Below the pieces are notes generated by a model. It was given only the letters and a program-made list of their open reading frames with translations. It was not told where the DNA came from and made no database searches. Below, in pieces: positions 10,611 to 23,546 of a stretch of 64,000 nucleotides of DNA. Source of the stretch: Sphagnum magellanicum. Its lineage: Eukaryota > Streptophyta > Sphagnopsida > Sphagnales > Sphagnaceae. The stretch lies in assembly GCA_021904315.1 (NCBI GenBank), contig CM038925.1, positions 13,208,501 through 13,272,500 on the forward strand, in the 5' to 3' direction. The number at the start of each line of letters is the position of its first letter. Position 1 is the stretch's first letter. The translations under genes and the position numbers were made by a program.

Positions 10611-12126
10611 TTACTCAAGTAGAAATGCTAAGTTACTTGGTCCCTGAGTTTTCTTTCTTGACATATTCAAGGCATGATAACTAATGTGCCATGCTTGTTC
10701 TCCCCCCTTTTTCATGGCACAAACTTTTGTGTTCTCCATTGTTGGCAATGAGTAAACAGGAATGCATCCTTTGTGCAGTGATGAAAGAACAGCCCATCTC
10801 TCTTGACTCCTCCCATCCAATACAACAGTCACATTAACAATTTCCATGTCCCCCAAACAGTACTTGGAGGTCCAGAATGTAACCTAGTATTTTATTTGAA
10901 GCACTGGAGGGATGAGTTCATCATTCACCTGTTGCGCACAAAAAGTTTAGTTCAGTGTCGTTTCACTATGGTGTAAACTTCGCATAATGAATGTATGTGC
11001 AAAGTCTACAGCTGATGAGTGATAAGAAGTTGAAAATACTTTTGTCACAGACATCAGAAGATGCATAATGGTCATAAGAAGGGAAGGGGACACATACCAT
11101 CTGAACTTCACCAGCTTCAGCACCTGGTTGAGTGAGAAGCCATCCTGAATCTTCAAGGACACCCCATATTTTATCAAATGCCTTCTTATATAGTCCTCTT
11201 AAATCATCTTTTTGGGGATACAGCTGCACAGGGGATTGAAAAACCACAATCCCAGCAGTATACAGAATCAGGCATAAATACAGCATAAAAAATCTTTCTA
11301 CTGTAAATTGTAATGCATTGGGAGAACTGAGTGAGAAGGTTTTAGAGAAAAGAGAAGAAAAGAAATGTAATTGCCATGGTCTCTAACCTCATGGTCGAGC
11401 ATTCCTCTCAAGACTAACATGAACTGAGCAGCTTCATGTTGGCCATCTTGTACCAAATACTCCCCTAAATAGTCCACCTTCTCCTTGAAGGCTGCAACCA
11501 GCTTGTCATCTTCTGACAGCATGACCTTCAGTGCCTCATTTGAAGTCTGCACAGTAGGGAGGTTTGTCACCATTCTCACTTCACATTATTTTGTGCAGAG
11601 TTCCAAACCCTAATACAAAGAGTAAGCGGTCCCTGGAGTGGACGAGAAAGAAGTAGACCAGAGCGATCTCCTCAAAGTCAAAACGCATGGGAAGAAGATC
11701 TGAAGGAGAATTCACGAGGAAGAAAGAAAGATGAGAACTTGGACCAAATTCGAAGTTCAAAAGCAAAAAAGAAAAAGAACCTCAAATTTCTGCCCTGCCA
11801 AAAGAAAAAAGAGAAAAGAGGATAACCTCGTTGAGGCCTGCTCGGAGATCCTCATCCAGTTCTTCTCCCTCACTCACTGCAACCTGGCTCGACTTCCTCT
11901 TAGCGAATTGGCAATGATACCTTCCACGCTTTTCCACGCTATGAGAAGGATTTCTGTTCTTCAAGAAGAAGAAGGGAAGAGAAACAGGAGCGGCAACAAC
12001 AACGCCACTCGGCAGTACACACTTGCTGCTCACAATTTTGTTAGAATTCTCAAGATGATGATAACAACAACTCGACTGCAAAGTTGGACATGCCGAGATG
12101 GAGATCGTCGACAGAGCTGCTGCCAT
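10611..12126 (-). CDS. Spliced gene, probable plastid-targeted protein, family unrecognised
   Basis: Exons are inferred from open frames with splice sites. Exon 1 (12126-11827, 100 codons) starts at an ATG in a good context. It reads Ser/Thr/Ala-rich then basic (MAAALSTISI...), like a plastid transit peptide, and ends in an acidic patch (EGEELDEDLRAGLNE) before GAG|GTTATC. Exon 2 lies at about 11698-11600 (MRFDFEEIALVYFFLVHS). Exon 3 lies at about 11536-11400 (KEKVDYLGEYLVQDGQ, LRGMLDHE). Exon 4 lies at about 11224-11101 (after CTGTGCAG, before ATG|GTATGT). Exon 5 lies at about 10884-10611 (after ACTAG; VTFWTSKYCLGDMEIVNV, ending at a stop). Junction 4/5 is in phase; junction 1/2 is off by one base as I read it. 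I do not recognise the family. It could be a working gene with a mis-modelled junction, or a young pseudogene. Confidence 0.55.
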
Positions 12127-12160
12127 TTTTCCCCTACCAGAGACTCCACACCCAAACCCC

Positions 12161-12170
12161 AAACCCTAAA
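12161..12170. promoter_or_regulatory. Telo-box-like AAACCCTAAA upstream of the plastid-type gene
   Basis: AAACCCTAAA lies 35 bp upstream of the proposed start codon of the minus-strand gene. AAACCCTA (telo-box) is a known promoter or leader element of plant housekeeping and translation-related genes. Whether it works here is inference. Confidence 0.4.
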
Positions 12171-12269
12171 ATCCTTGACCTTCAACAGCACAACACTGGC
12201 CAAGCTGTTGCAACAGCATAAGTACACATTTGCAAACAGAAGTTGTTCTGTGTTGAAGGCTCTGACTCA

Positions 12270-13080
12270 TTAGCTAGTTGTGAAATTATGAAGTTCTTTA
12301 GAGGAAAGGGGAAGGCGAGGTGGGGGCCGGAGTGGGAAACACTCACATTTATCTACAGACTCAGATCTAGCCAATACGTGAGACCCATTTAGTCCCTGTT
12401 TGTTGGCTCTGCCCATAGGGAAGAGCCTACACATTGGCGTAAAACCCAGTCTTAACAACGACCCGGGTATCATGTAACCTACCTGCCGATTCCATTTACA
12501 AGCAATATCCAACCAAGAACCTACCCGATCTGGCAGTAAGATTTTAGATACCCTTAAATACCCTGTTGGTGGGGTATCACTTCAACAAAAATCAATACCC
12601 TATCTATGGCCTTACGGGGACCTCTCACACCTACCAAGGTCAATTGTTTTTTTTTGTTTTTTTGAAAAAAAACATCCAAGCACCTTCATCCATTTAGAGT
12701 TTCACTGTTTGTTTTTTGCCCTAAAGCTTTCGTCAATGGATTTTCTATTTTCTATTAGGATGGATTCTTTCACTAGGTCTTAATAGTTGCATGTATTTGT
12801 TGATTGTGATTTGCCTTTAATGTTATTGTGAACATTGATCAAATTCTTGGAAGGATGGAGATTGAGGTGCTATTGCGGGTGCACAATGGTAGCTTCTCCT
12901 TTCAACTTTCAGCAATGAAACTCATTTCTACACTAGTAAATATGCATGTTTAATATCTTGTGTTTCTTGTTCTTATAAAAATTGGACATAAATATTAAAA
13001 TTTTCTATTTGTTGTCTGGGATCCAAAATGCTTTTGCAATTTTTTCTCATGTCGTGTTTGCCAAAAGGGAATCTATTTGC
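12270..13080. other. Intergenic, no gene seen
   Basis: Upstream flank of the minus-strand gene, then AT-rich sequence leading into the minisatellite. No coding region was recognised. Confidence 0.35.
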
Positions 13081-13099
13081 ATGAAATTTTGGGTTTTGA

Positions 13100-13670
13100 A
13101 GTTCATCAAAGGACAAATTTCAAAAGTTCATCCATGTCAAGTTTTTGAAGTTCATCAAAGGATAAATTTCAAAAGTTCATCAACATCAAATTTTTAAAGT
13201 TCATCAATGACATATTTCATAAGTTTATTGGTGTTTGAGACTTCTAAAGCTTTGAAGTTCATTAGTGAAAGATTTCAAAAGTTCATTAATGTCAAATTTC
13301 ATAAGTTTGTCAATGTTAGATTTCTGAAGCTCATTAATGACATATTTCAAAAATTCATGAATGTTGGATTTCTGACATTCATTAGTGTTTGAAGGTTTTA
13401 AAGTTGTGAAGTTCATTAGTGAAAGATTTCAAAAGTTCACCAATGTAAAATTTCTAAAGTTCATCAATGTTTGAGGGTTTTGAAGTTCATTACTAAAAGA
13501 TTTTTAAAGTTCATCGATGTTAAATTTCTAAAGTTCATCAATGTCGAAAATTCATCATTGAAATATTTTAAAAGTTTGTCAACGATAAATTGCACAAATG
13601 TGTTAGTGTCAAATTTCTAAAGTCCATCAATGTCAAATTTCAAAAGTTCATTAATGTCAAATTTCATAAC
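13100..13670. repeat. Degenerate 24-bp minisatellite
   Basis: The stretch is built of variants of TTTCAAAAGTTCATCAATGTCAAA. The period is about 24 bp, a multiple of three, so the open frames here (13207-13392, 13590-13670) read as an eight-residue repeat like KFINVKFQ. Units are diverged and some are longer or shorter. There is no sign that the frame is a gene; it stays open because the unit lacks stops in that phase. Confidence 0.75.
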
Positions 13671-14019
13671 CAGATTTTGGAAATTTTTGATTTTTTCCAT
13701 TGTAAAGTCAAAGTGCAAATGGTAAATCAAACTAAAACATTTAATTTAAATGAGCATATGCATGAAGCTTTTGATTACAATGATGTTCACATGGAATTGA
13801 AGAACTTAATTAAGAATTCAAGGCAATTAGTTGATTCAATTTCAATGCCAAGTGGACCATTTCCTTCTTAAAACATTAGAACCCCAAACAACTTGGATGA
13901 AAAAGCAAAATTGCATGGAGGTATTAAAGACTTGACTCACCTTGAATCAAAAGGCATGGGTCCTTCACTACAAGTTGGTCTTTCCCTTGGCATTTTTTTT
14001 TGGTGAATGATGGTAGTAA

Positions 14020-14850
14020 GTCACATTTGGTTATGTTTCAAACCATGCGTTGTGTGATTTGCCATTCAGTTTACCAAACTTATAGTTCTTATAGTACCAC
14101 TAAAAAAAAAGAAGGTATGATTTCATACAACTAACAACATGGGACTACTTCTATGAAGAAATACATTTTGGTTCAACATCTAACCACTTGGTGCAGGTGG
14201 AAACATGTCAATTCGTCTCTTGATGCAAAAGAGTCACACCAAGAAAAATCCAAAAAAAAGAATTGGAATTAGTTACAGGGCCATCACAAATCATTTTAGG
14301 AGTCATAATCCTTACAAGAAGGATGATGCACAACCAAAAGCATTCATGGAAGACCTATTATTGTTTGTTTCCAAAGCTACGTGCTTGTTTTTATTGTGGA
14401 AAATCAATGGTTGAGGCACTTGGTCATGCATCAAAATCCCCAAGTTGTGTTTCCAAACTAAAAACAAATGGTTCAACATATGACATCCCTTCATTGGTGG
14501 CTAATACCATGTAACAATATCTAATTTCAACTTTGGATTCATGTATTACAACAATAAACTCTTTGACTTGTCAATGTCTCGATATGGACACAACACATTT
14601 GCTTTTGTGATTAATTTCATAAATTCATAATGGGTGCCTTGCCATGTGATGATGGGACTTTTTGAAGGGCCACTAATATGTTTGGACTTGCAATGACAAC
14701 AAAGGTCAACTTGTCATTTGAGATTGAAAGATATTTTGTCATCATATAATCTATTAGACAAACTAATTGCTTATTTAAAGGATGAGGGTGGCAATTTGTC
14801 CCCCTTGTACATGAGCTTTTACTTTAATTGTTAGATGTGTTCCTTTAGCA
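14020..14850 (+). pseudogene. Decayed hAT-like transposase with BED-type finger
   Basis: Short conserved blocks appear in changing frames. A finger-like RCVICHSVYQ is followed by an ISYN...HGTTSMKKY segment (14045-14165), typical of BED fingers. Then come a block like DLLLFVSKA (14355-14385), a block like WLRHLVMHQNPQVVFPN (14405-14455), FDLSMSRYGHNTFAFVINF (14560-14625) and DKLIAYLKDEGGNLS (14757-14800). Their order matches hAT-family transposase-like plant proteins that I know from repeat-rich genomes. The coding sequence is broken by several frameshifts and stops, so no active protein is expected. It abuts the Ty3/gypsy fossil, which suggests that one element inserted beside or into the other. 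Confidence 0.6.
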
Positions 14851-14869
14851 TTTATAGTTCCTTGGCAGG

Positions 14870-17800
14870 GTCATGTTTCATCCATTGGAACACTCCCTAG
14901 TTGATGACTATAGTACACTTCCGGATACACCTTATCATCTAGAACTACTTTTGGTTCATATCTGTTGTTAGCTATCTTCATTATTATGCTTTGAACTCTA
15001 AATTCATGTTCTAAAATACTAGTCTGCACATTTGTATCCATGATTTCCACATATGTGGTTTTCACAAAATGAATTATCTTAGGTAAATTAATTGTTCCTA
15101 TTGAAAACGATTTTGGTTCTGTAGCAAAGATGATATCTTCCTCTTCATTTATGATACCATTTTAATAATCGTAGCATAGTAACACTTGTAGTCTTCCTAC
15201 TTCACCTCCCAAGTGCTTGGTGACTGTAATTGTTCTAATTGTCCCATTCCCTTATATGGTAACAATGTTATTCCCCCAATCATGTGCCACTTTAACATCC
15301 CTCAACCATGGGCTCCCCAACAACATGGAATAATTAGAATCTACCACACTATTATGAAGTATAGTAAATATAGTTATGCAAAGAATGCCATGAACATATA
15401 TCTTCAAATCTCTAATCAACCCCACTGGTTTTGTGGTTGCTTGATTTACCATCCTTAAATTATATGGTGCAAGTTTAAACTTTGAAAGCTCCAACCTCAA
15501 TTTCAATTGTTTTGTGATAATATTAACTCCAGAACCTCCATTTAGCAACACATCCTCTATTGTATTCTTCCCATTCTGTACTTGGATAACTACCATATGA
15601 TTATATATTGTTATAGTAATTATCCCTACCTTTGGTACGAAAGAACCAACTTGTTTATCTGTGGTTGCTTTATTTAATTCTGAATTTTCTTTGGTTTTAA
15701 CTTTTGTTAAAGATAACTCTTTAATTTAGGTGCTATTTTAAACAATTATCCCAATTTTGAAATATAACTTGTTTCTAGCATCTGCTTATGAATGTTAAAT
15801 TTTTTTTTTTTACTATAATCAATTTATTTTATGAATTCACTACCTCTTGAGATTTTTGTGCTTCCACAAGAATAATATTTGGCATACCCAGCCAAGTTGT
15901 ATTCCATCCCTCCATGGATGTGGATGGCCCTTTTATCTATGACTATGTTTTTTAAATCTGTTGAATTGTTTCCACCATTGACTTTTTCAACCATTCTTTT
16001 TTATCCTAGTCAACAACACTCTTTACTTTCCTTGGCTTCCTAGCCTTGAAAACTTGTTTTTCAGTTGTTTTGTTTTTTGTTGTAACATTAACATCCACCA
16101 CATTCACATTTATAGTGTATGTTTGTGTCTTAGCAATAGGTTGAACCTTTGCTACTACCACAAATTTTCCCATGAAACATCTTATGCATCTCAGTAAACT
16201 TTGGACAATCTGTCATTTTAGGTTCATTCAAACCACAAATGTGACATGCATACAAAAATGTCTTTTATGGTTTTTGACTTTATTGGGCTGCTTTTGTAGC
16301 TACCACTATAGTTAGCTCCTTTTTTTTGCATGTTTCCACATTGTGATTGGTCATTCCATAATTTGTGTAGAACTTGTCAATTTTCCTTATATTATTCTGT
16401 GTTTTTGGTGGTGTTACCTATTTTGTTCTATGTGGTATTGACAATGCATTCCTTGCTTCGACAATAATCATTCCTTTTTCACATAAAATCGTTACCTCCT
16501 TATGTTGTTGAAGTGTCGACTGTTTCATTCCCATGGTTGTAATTTTGAGGTATGATTATAAGCCCATTCTAAACATAATAGTTAGGAAACTGTCTGTGGT
16601 TAGTATTTATAAATCATGAGTTAACTTCTAAATCTGCTCATAGTAAACTTCTACCTTCTCAGTCTCCTCCTACTTCATGTTCTTCAGTTCCATGTATATT
16701 TGCTCATCATTATAAGTCTTTTGATGACATTTGCAAAATGCTTGTGTAAGTTCAGAAAAAGTATAGTCAGGAAATTTTGACATGTAATTGTGGCACCAAT
16801 TCAATGTCATATTTTTTAACATATAGCTAAATGCATTGATGATATACTTTTCAAAAGTTTATGCTTTTGCCTTCATTACAGAATTGAACACTTTAACATG
16901 AACATCTAGGTCAGTATCTTTTTTGAAATAAAAAATACTTAAGAGCTACCTTGTTTGGCCTCACAAAATGGCCATTTTTGTGGTTGAAAACTCCTTGAAT
17001 TATGATAGATGGTTCTCGATCCCCTCCTTTTGGACCTTTAGCATCTGTATTTTTATATTGTCATAACCTTAGCCTTGGGCTCGTGACCAAGGTAAGGTTT
17101 GCAAAGGTGCGGGCCAAGACTAAACCCGAGAGTCATATTTCATGCTCCCGAGAGTGCAAAGAGTGTGAGGGAATGAACCCTCACACTCCCAAGTGAACTC
17201 CCATTTTGGGAATTCAAGTCCCAATGGACTTCCGAATTTTCAGAGGGCAATTGAAGGGGTCAAAATTTATTGGATTAAGATGTTCCTTATATCATTGAAA
17301 AGCTCTTGGAACATAGATGTTCGAAATGGGCTTGCATGATTCATTTGGACATTAGAAACACAAGTTATGACCAAAAGGGTCGAGAGTCAAATTGGTAATT
17401 TGACTCTCGACCACTAAAAGTTGGAAATCACCCCAATTTCCTTGCTTTCAGGTGGCGTGCAACATACCATTGGAAAGATCTTGACGAGGGCTACAACTTT
17501 GCTTTGGACTTCATTTCAATCGAAGGTTTGCAGATAAAGTTATGGGCTCCCCAAAGTCGCACGAGTCCCAACTTTGGGAATTTTAGGACTCCCACTTGGG
17601 AGTCCCAAGACAAAATGTCGTTTGGATGTGGGCCTCATGGAGAGGCATAGAGTATACTATAAGGGGGAAGGTGGTGGCTTCCCCCAAGTCCGGGTTGTGG
17701 TGAGTCTTGTGAGTCCGAGTTTGCCCGTGGTTCGTCCTAACACCAAATGTGTTTCAACTATGCACTAACCAACTTGTTGCTTGGTTTGTGCAGGTTTGTG

Positions 17801-19400
17801 TGAATATATGAATTGCTTTTCCATCTTCCTAATCCCATCTTGGAACTCCAGCACGCCTTTCTACCCTTGAAGTGTTGCAAGTCAAGGAGCATGCACCTAA
17901 CTCTTTGCTCTTTCGTTGTTTGAACTTCAGACTCACATTTGAGTCAATCAAGGAGCTAGGGAACGCGTCATATACCTTCCAGCAGTTATGGAGCTTATCG
18001 GCGGTTGATTTGTGGTTTTGTGTACATGAGTAGTCATTATTGGATTAGTAAACACCATCTGTGATGTCCTAACAACTTGTTGGTAATTTCGAACTCTTTC
18101 TCAAGTTCCCTCCCACCAAGAATCTGCTTGATCCACGACCCAAATTTGTTGTAAATCCAATAACCATTCCCTTTCTGACAACATCCATGTTGGGTGCAAC
18201 AACCGTTTCCACTCCTATGGTTGTTATAATTGCATTAAGTGATTGAGTAACCCCTATTTTAGTAGGTTGTCTTCAAATTTCAACAACTGTTGCTTTTTGA
18301 CACTCTTGGTGAAGTTGTGTTGATTCGAGGTTGACAATATTCCATTCCGTGATTACCCATTGGTATATTTTGTGATGTAGAATGTGGATGTGAATACACC
18401 TTTGGTTCTTTGTTTTTGAATTAAATGGATGGATGAATCTATCAATTTTGTGGTCCCAATTGGCTTTCCAATTCCATGCCTTTTAGTCTATTCTAAACTA
18501 CAAGAATTCTTGGTTCCTATTCCTATGGTTGATCCATTAATGTTCCAGCCACATTCTGTAACTCCACATGTTTGGTAATACCTACTCTAATGTGGAAAGG
18601 CACAAAAAGATAATCCATAATTATATGTCCTTCACATAATGCATAAACTCTTGAAAGTAATCTGATTACTTCCAAATCCATAGATTTATGATCATGTGTT
18701 TTAGCTGTGTATTTTGTTTGATCCAACTTTGGATTTCTTTGATGTGAGTATGAATGTGGTACTTCATCCAATACATTCACATGTGCCTCTACATACTGAG
18801 ATGATTGCAGGTAATTTTTTTCTATGTTTTCAAGCACATCGATATTAATGTTTTCTTCCACCTCTTAGTCTTCCATTAGTTCATAATAATTTGGAGATAT
18901 AAACTGATACACAAACCTAGGTAATATCCCTTCTTCGACTAGTCACCAACTCTAAACTTGAGATTTCCTTTAACTAATCAAGTATTGCAAAAGTCCCTAC
19001 TCCATTTTGATATCTATAACTTTGAACCACAGATTGCGCCTGAGAAGTATATTGCACCCACTCATTTGGATGAGTAGTCAACTACAATTTTCTCTGGGGA
19101 AATCGTCATTTGTAATTGTGCCTTCTCTAGAGACGCATAGTCCATATTTCACACCGTACCACCTCTTGTGATAGAAATGACCTATGTCCTATAAGTCTCT
19201 CCTCTATTTTTAGAACTTTTTTCTCCAACATCATATTCCAATATGGGGTTTTTATAAGCCTTGCATATTCTTCTCCATTTTCAAAATTGTTTTTTGTTTG
19301 TCTTTCAGTGACTTAATGATTTGCCTCCAAGTCCAATTGTTGTTATAAACTTTGGGTCACCATTCGATTCATCTTGCTTCACAATCCTTCATCTTTAAAG
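14870..19400 (-). mobile_element. Ty3/gypsy retrotransposon fossil (gag and protease parts)
   Basis: An old, broken Ty3/gypsy element on the minus strand. Recognisable parts are a retropepsin-like segment at 15252-15596 (GSGVNIIT and SMLLGSPWL), a zinc-knuckle-like segment near 16200-16260, and a gag segment at about 16550-16900. A possible gag leader lies at 18523-19400. No reverse transcriptase or integrase was recognised. Many breaks are present and the element looks old. A solo LTR of another element is nested in it at 17046-18054. Confidence 0.7.
17046..18054. mobile_element. Solo LTR nested in the gypsy fossil
   Basis: A block of about 1 kb with base use unlike the surrounding gypsy gag. 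It begins TGTATTTTTATATTG and ends AGTAAACA, so it has the TG...CA ends of an LTR. It is flanked by CATC on both sides (GCATC at 17041-17045 and CCATC at 18055-18059), a 5-bp target duplication with one mismatch. No internal retroviral region is present. A solo LTR left by LTR-LTR recombination is the simplest reading. Confidence 0.6.
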
Positions 19401-20170
19401 TTTGTAGATTGTTTTACAATTGTTATGATGTCAACCACTTAGACCTTAGATACTTTCTAACATATCCCTTTAATTTTTGAATTGAAAAACAAAACCACTC
19501 ATTTGAACATTCTCATTTACATTACAAGAACAAAATTGTAGAAAACCTTCTCATTACTATAAAAAAAACATAATTTGTTTTTGCCAAATGGTAGAAGTAA
19601 ATTTAATTCCTATAAAATTATTCCACACTACTATAACATATTTGCACTACAATATGCACACATTCATAATTTCAGCCTTGATTTTAAACACATCTGATTC
19701 TACAATTCATTAAAACATGATATTCATAATTATTTCATATAATTCGAATTTTCATTTCAGAATACAATGTAGAAAAATCCAGAGACAAGGTTACAATTCA
19801 TTTCATTACATTGTTTATACTACAAAAAATTCACACAATAATATAGATATGGGAATCACTACAAAAGTCTATTTTTTCTATTTTATTGGAAACTCAATTA
19901 AAATTACAACAAAATTCTATGTTATGTTAAAATGAAATAAAAACAACAAAATAAAATCTATGGTATATCAAAACAAAATTTGTGGTTTTCTACTACAAAA
20001 ATACCTACAACTACTATTACTCTCCCCAAAACTATGTGTCTAAAAATGAAATCCTTTTCCCCATATTTCCCATTTTTGGATAGTCTCGGGTCACATCATC
20101 ATGATTCAAAACCAACAACGAAATTCAAACCTACAATCACAATGCCAAAACGTGGCATTTATGACTACAG

Positions 20171-20220
<50 letters not shown>

Positions 20221-21988
20221 ATATATTAATATGTAAATATATTTTCAAATATTGAATTTACAAAATAATTATTCATTTAATTTAATTTTTGATTATATAT
20301 ATATCGTATACATATGGTTTGTACATGAAATGTATAATACATGAATCATATCATCATATATATAACCATATGAAACATTATTTTATTATACATCATTATA
20401 CATACCATTACTCAACATAATCAACATATGTCATTATCATACCAATGTTCAAAGTTGACTATAGTCAACATGGTCAAACTGGTGAACATGGTGAGAATAA
20501 TTATTGATCCTTGAACCTCCTTGAATTGGTCCAAGGCCTTTGCCATCAACCTACAACATCACATGTGACACAATGTTATCATTTAAAAACTTTATCATGT
20601 TCCAATGTTTGAATATATAAAAATACAAAGTTTAAAATTTTATTTTATTTCAATACTTAATCAAATGAACATATGAATATGAAGTATTAAACATTGGAGC
20701 ATAATCTACATATATGGACCAACTAAAATTCAAATAACAAATTTTGTACATAGAATTCCTTTTGAATTTTTAAAATTTTAACATATATGTTATGTTTTAC
20801 TACATGATAAAATTTAATAAATATATGTATAATTTGAATATAAAAATTTAATATTTTAAATTTATTTTGTAATTCTGAAATATGAATATAATATGATATT
20901 ATTAATATATTATATGTATATATATTATGCATCATATGTATATAATATACATGTATTATAATATATGTATACATATATATACATATATTCAATATATATA
21001 TTTTATATGCCAGTACTTAATTTTCATTATATCATTTAATCTAATAATCATATATTAATTCCAATTTTATATTTACTTTCGGTATATTTCAAGTTAATTA
21101 ATAGAATTGATATATAGAAAAAAAAATTTACCAGTTAATTTTATTATATTTATTATAATCCAACCACTTCACTGAACATTATAATTGTATTGGTTTTTCA
21201 TTATTTCTTTTTTTAATTTTTAATTTATTAAAATCTACATATTTAATACAATATATACACATACATATGCAATGTTATATGTATATAAATATTTACTGAG
21301 ATATGTTTAAAACATATACATAATACAACAAATATTTTGTAATAAAAGTCATTTTAAAAAAAATGTAAATCATATTTAATCATATTTTTTTCAAAGGTCA
21401 TTTTATATATAAATTTAATATGTTGTAAATTTATGAATCCTAAACCCATAGATAAATTTGGTAAAACTTTGTTCAATTTGGTTTAAATAGCATGAAATTA
21501 TTTGAATTATGTTGTTTTTGTTATTAAAATAAGATATTTAGATTAAACTTGGCTAGACTAAAACTAAAGTTCATTAGTTTTGTTTAATTTTGGTTAAAGT
21601 AATATAAATGAGGTTAAAGTATGTTATAATGACTAAAATAGGTAAATTTTCTTATATTTTGATAAACTTGACTAAAACTTGGTTAAGATTAGTTAAATCA
21701 TTTTGTTTTTTTCTAAACTAAATGATTTTGGCTAAATTTGGTTAAACCTAGCAAAAATTTATTTAAATTTGATTACTTTTTTTTAATTTAATAAATTTGG
21801 TCAAACCTTTTAAAAAAGTTAAATTTGGTTATGTATTTAATTAAATTTTAATAAATTAGGCTAAACTTGGATAAATTAAAACATTTAGGTCAAACTGTGA
21901 TATTGAAATTGAATTTGGTTAAAATTGGTGAAATCAAATTACATGAAAACACTTATGCTAAACATGGTCAATTAAACTTGGCTAAATT
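19401..21988. other. AT-rich intergenic block
   Basis: Strongly AT-rich, with no gene seen. It contains a TA microsatellite (20165-20212), ATATGTATAT-rich sequence at 20880-21010, and repeated GGTTAAA/TTGGCTAAA phrases at 21480-21985 that resemble the 15-bp minisatellites inside both duplication copies. It ends exactly where duplication copy A starts. Confidence 0.6.
20165..20212. repeat. (TA)n microsatellite
   Basis: An uninterrupted run of about 20 TA units inside AT-rich intergenic DNA. Confidence 0.9.
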
Positions 21989-22185
21989 GCAGCGGGTACT
22001 ATGCAACTTTTCTCCAGTCTCTTCTGCCATCGCTACAGTTGTAAGTCTACGCACAGTTACCACTGGCGCAGTGGGTGCTACAGCCGCCAGAATTCCCCGT
22101 ATTCTATCATATCTTCCACAAAAATCATCATGATCTGATGACTCTCACGCCACACTCGCACCCAAGAAGAAGAATATATTGTCAA

Positions 22186-23447
22186 TCAAATCAAATGACA
22201 ATCTTCCAATCTTCCAAAGGGGAGGGAAGAAAGAAAAGAAAAGAACAACAACAACGACTGTGTACAAAACTGGTCGCCAACCTCTGTAAGGAAGGACGAG
22301 CAGAGTTCTAGAAACAAAAAACTGGGGTCACCAACTCGTTGAAAATCCAACAAATACTTCCCTTCCCTTATCCTGAAAAGCTGCAATTCACCCCTTACCC
22401 ATATGTAGGTCAGTGAAATCCAAAAAACCATTATAAGTTTCTCCAACTCACATATGCACTGAACAACAGTATAATTTTGGATTGTCAGCAATAACTCTCC
22501 ATGCGTCTTGAAACTCACAACCAAAGGTATAACCAAAACCAGGTGAAAAACTTTTGCTTTCAAGTCGAAGAAAAACTCCAGATAAGGACCAAAGAACAGG
22601 GACTTGACAAAATACTCAGAAGGGAAAAAGAATCAGTTCAAAATGAAAATAAAATTAGCGGTATGAACAGCAGTTATAGTCTTTCAATCCTTCAATGACC
22701 ATCAATAGTAACCTGTATGAAAGGAACTTTTCAATCACAACTTCTGATCGGATTAACAACAACTACATTGTAAAATAGAGAGTGAAGAGAGAGCATGTTC
22801 TCAACCGACATACTTGAATCTCAAATCGAACGAGAAATTGGTCTCCCAGTTTGTTGTGATTCAACATGACACCATTTGCTTGAAAGCTCATTTCACTTGA
22901 TCCCAAGGTCATAGGTGACTCACTTAAGCTATTTCCAGCACCACCAGTTACACCTCTTGCTTGGGTTTTGGTGGAGGTGGCACCCATCGGCACCTAACCG
23001 AATATGCTCCTATTACCTTCCACAATATCTAACTGTAAGGTCTTCAGTACCTCCATCATGACTTCACTGGGATCTGCCTGGGACTGCAAACAAAGTATAC
23101 TAAGTCATGAATTTTGTTGGTTACATCCGAAATATAAATAGTATAAGTGCTTACAAGTACTTGTCTTGATAGCTAAGAGGTCTTTTAAGGCTAGGTACTT
23201 GGAGGCCAACAGCCCAATTCCCACCAGGAGGGACCCTCGTTGAGGACGTAAGTGCAAAAATGTTGGACTTTTCTTCCAAGCTTGTAGTGTGCACATAAGC
23301 TTCATCAGATGATTGTAATTGATAGTTTGAAATCCCAGCTGTTACTGAGACACTTTGCATGGGATCTTCACGATTGCAAGCAATGGCTTCCAAAAACCTG
23401 CCACCCTTGTTGCTTTCCACTGAAAGTGGCACTTTATTACACTGCAC
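22186..23447 (-). pseudogene. SnRK1 alpha (KIN10/KIN11-like) 3' fragment, copy A
   Basis: Exons on the minus strand match the C-terminal regulatory part of the plant SnRK1 catalytic subunit, the AMPK/SNF1-type energy-sensing kinase. Exon 23447-23199 ends GNWAVGLQ. Exon 23083 onward reads SQADPSEVMMEVLKTLQ (family: SRAHPREIMTEVLKALQ). The exon ending at 22814 reads VRFEIQ before GTATGT. The exon from 22380 reads LFRIREGKYLLDFQRV and FLFLELCSSFL, the KA1-domain end. Splice phases agree at these junctions. An in-frame TAG follows the KTLQ exon (about 23000), and no kinase domain or UBA region is seen upstream. I read it as a broken 3' fragment whose stop is shared with copy B. Confidence 0.7.
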
Positions 23448-23546
23448 TTATATCTTGACTTGTGCAATACAAGAAAAACAGGTATAGTTGTGTATCCCTT
23501 GACATACTATTACACTTTATAGATCTCCAAGACAACCTGCATACCG

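Noticed and set aside
20723-20992. 89-codon Ile/Tyr/His-rich frame
   Set aside because: Reads through ATATGTATAT-rich DNA; composition only.
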